Assembly (NCBI RefSeq): GCF_032118995.1
Contig: NC_092656.1
Location: 9,119,761-9,183,760 of the forward strand
Source of the DNA: Asterias amurensis
Lineage: Eukaryota; Echinodermata; Asteroidea; Forcipulatida; Asteriidae
DNA length: 64,000 bases
Direction: 5' to 3'
In this document: in pieces, positions 63,226 to 64,000 of the stretch
Numbering within the stretch: the stretch's first letter is position 1
How the letters are laid out: each line of letters starts with the position of its first letter
Position numbers and translations under genes: made by a program
Notes under the pieces: model-generated
Databases searched by the model: none
Told to the model about the DNA's origin: nothing
Seen by the model: only the letters and a program-made list of their open reading frames with translations

Positions 63226-63719
63226 AAGACTATTAAAGTAAGGTTTGCGGTGACACCATGTACAAATCTCTTTAGTGAATAGTGCTGGCTCTGGTTGGAA
63301 ACTTGTATATCTCATCAACTAGGCCTACCTAACTGAAACTGCAACACACGTCCGTACCACTGTGGACCTTTTTTTACATTGACACCAATAAGTGCAAGTC
63401 TGAATAAGTCACACATACACGCGTGCCTGAATAAGTTGAACTAGTAACTACCATTGAGTGACGGACAATCAATCGTTTTAGGTTCGTGACTCTCATACCA
63501 TTCCTGCTTAATTAATGCATTTTACCTCCACTCTTGACATAGTAATTCTATCTGAGCCTGCAATTGAACACGCTGAAGGTCTACATGGCATTATTAGGGC
63601 ATGCACCTCGTACAAGTTTGAAGGATATTTGTATGTAAATAAAGCATTGTTGTCGGGTAGCCGGGGGAAATAAAACGGATGTTTATTTTAACGCAATGCG
63701 CAGTATGTGTGGTATCTCG

Positions 63720-64000
63720 AATCAGGGATCAATTTCATAGAGATACTAAAACACAAAAATAGCATAGCACAACCAAAAATAGTTTAGCAAAACCAAATTT
63801 ATGCTTACCAGAATACGGTTATCAGTCAAACTATTTGTACAATTTGTGACTGGTTTCCTGCCCATTTCTGCTAAGCAGACAATTGTTAAGCATTACTTTA
63901 TGCTTTAAGCGGCTCTATGAAATTTGGCACAGGGCTCAATGTAATAGTGCTGCTTAAGCAGAGCATAAAGCTCAACAATTTTCTGCTAAGCAGATATGAG
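63720..64000. mobile_element. TE-F elements, to window end
   Basis: GGATCAATTTCATAGAG faces CTCTATGAAATTTGGCAC near 63911-63930, closing one copy. A second starts GGGCTCAATGTAATAGTGCTG and runs off the edge; AAGCAGA/TCTGCTTAAG blocks are shared with 31325-31566. Confidence 0.65.

Overview
The window looks like a piece of an animal nuclear genome, most likely an echinoderm and probably a sea star. Genes are split by GT/AG introns or have the single-exon metazoan look. Coding exons are clearly richer in G+C than the AT-rich spacer. Much of the spacer is short non-autonomous transposons whose sequences I associate with asteroid assemblies; that taxonomic call is from memory and is not proven here. 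No bacterial, plasmid or CRISPR feature is visible.

Four protein-coding genes can be supported. (1) 184-666 (+) is the last exon of a class C (metabotropic-glutamate-like) GPCR that starts left of the window. (2) 25572-6671 (-) is a complete ZCCHC4 orthologue (rRNA N6-adenine methyltransferase). I assembled it by hand from 11 coding exons; all phases agree and give 454 codons plus stop. (3) 33456-34442 (+) is a single-exon P-loop (PAPS-dependent) sulfotransferase-like gene. (4) 62888-61842 (-) is a complete single-coding-exon class A neuropeptide-type GPCR with unusual DRY, CWxP and NPxxY motifs. These genes show no shared pathway; they are ordinary neighbours.

The rest is dominated by repeats. 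I use working names. TE-A (about 385 bp, TTAA target sites, roughly 25 copies or fragments) makes up around an eighth of the window. TE-B (about 390 bp, near-perfect palindrome, TTAA), TE-C and TE-E share the same TTAA/AAAGG-like ends. TE-T (palindrome built on TTAGGACTAG), TE-D (an 830-bp foldback in ZCCHC4 intron 1), TE-P, TE-F, TE-G and TE-K are further foldback or terminal-inverted-repeat families. There are tRNA-derived SINEs (at least three types), one nearly intact LINE reverse transcriptase (15197-16665) and 3' remnants of other LINEs. ZCCHC4 introns hold most of the 6.7-25.5 kb repeats, including a 22-bp minisatellite that fills intron 7 and a SINE whose tail abuts a splice donor.

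Layout: 0-1.2 kb GPCR 3' end and repeats; 1.2-6.6 kb repeats; 6.67-25.57 kb ZCCHC4; 25.6-33.3 kb repeats; 33.46-34.44 kb sulfotransferase; 34.5-61.8 kb gene-poor, AT-rich, repeat-dotted DNA in which I recognise no gene; 61.84-62.98 kb peptide GPCR; then repeats to the end. I did not find a convincing new multi-gene system. The most useful observations are the empty-site evidence for TTAA-specific mobilisation of TE-A, the intron colonisation of ZCCHC4, and the peptide receptor with altered activation motifs.
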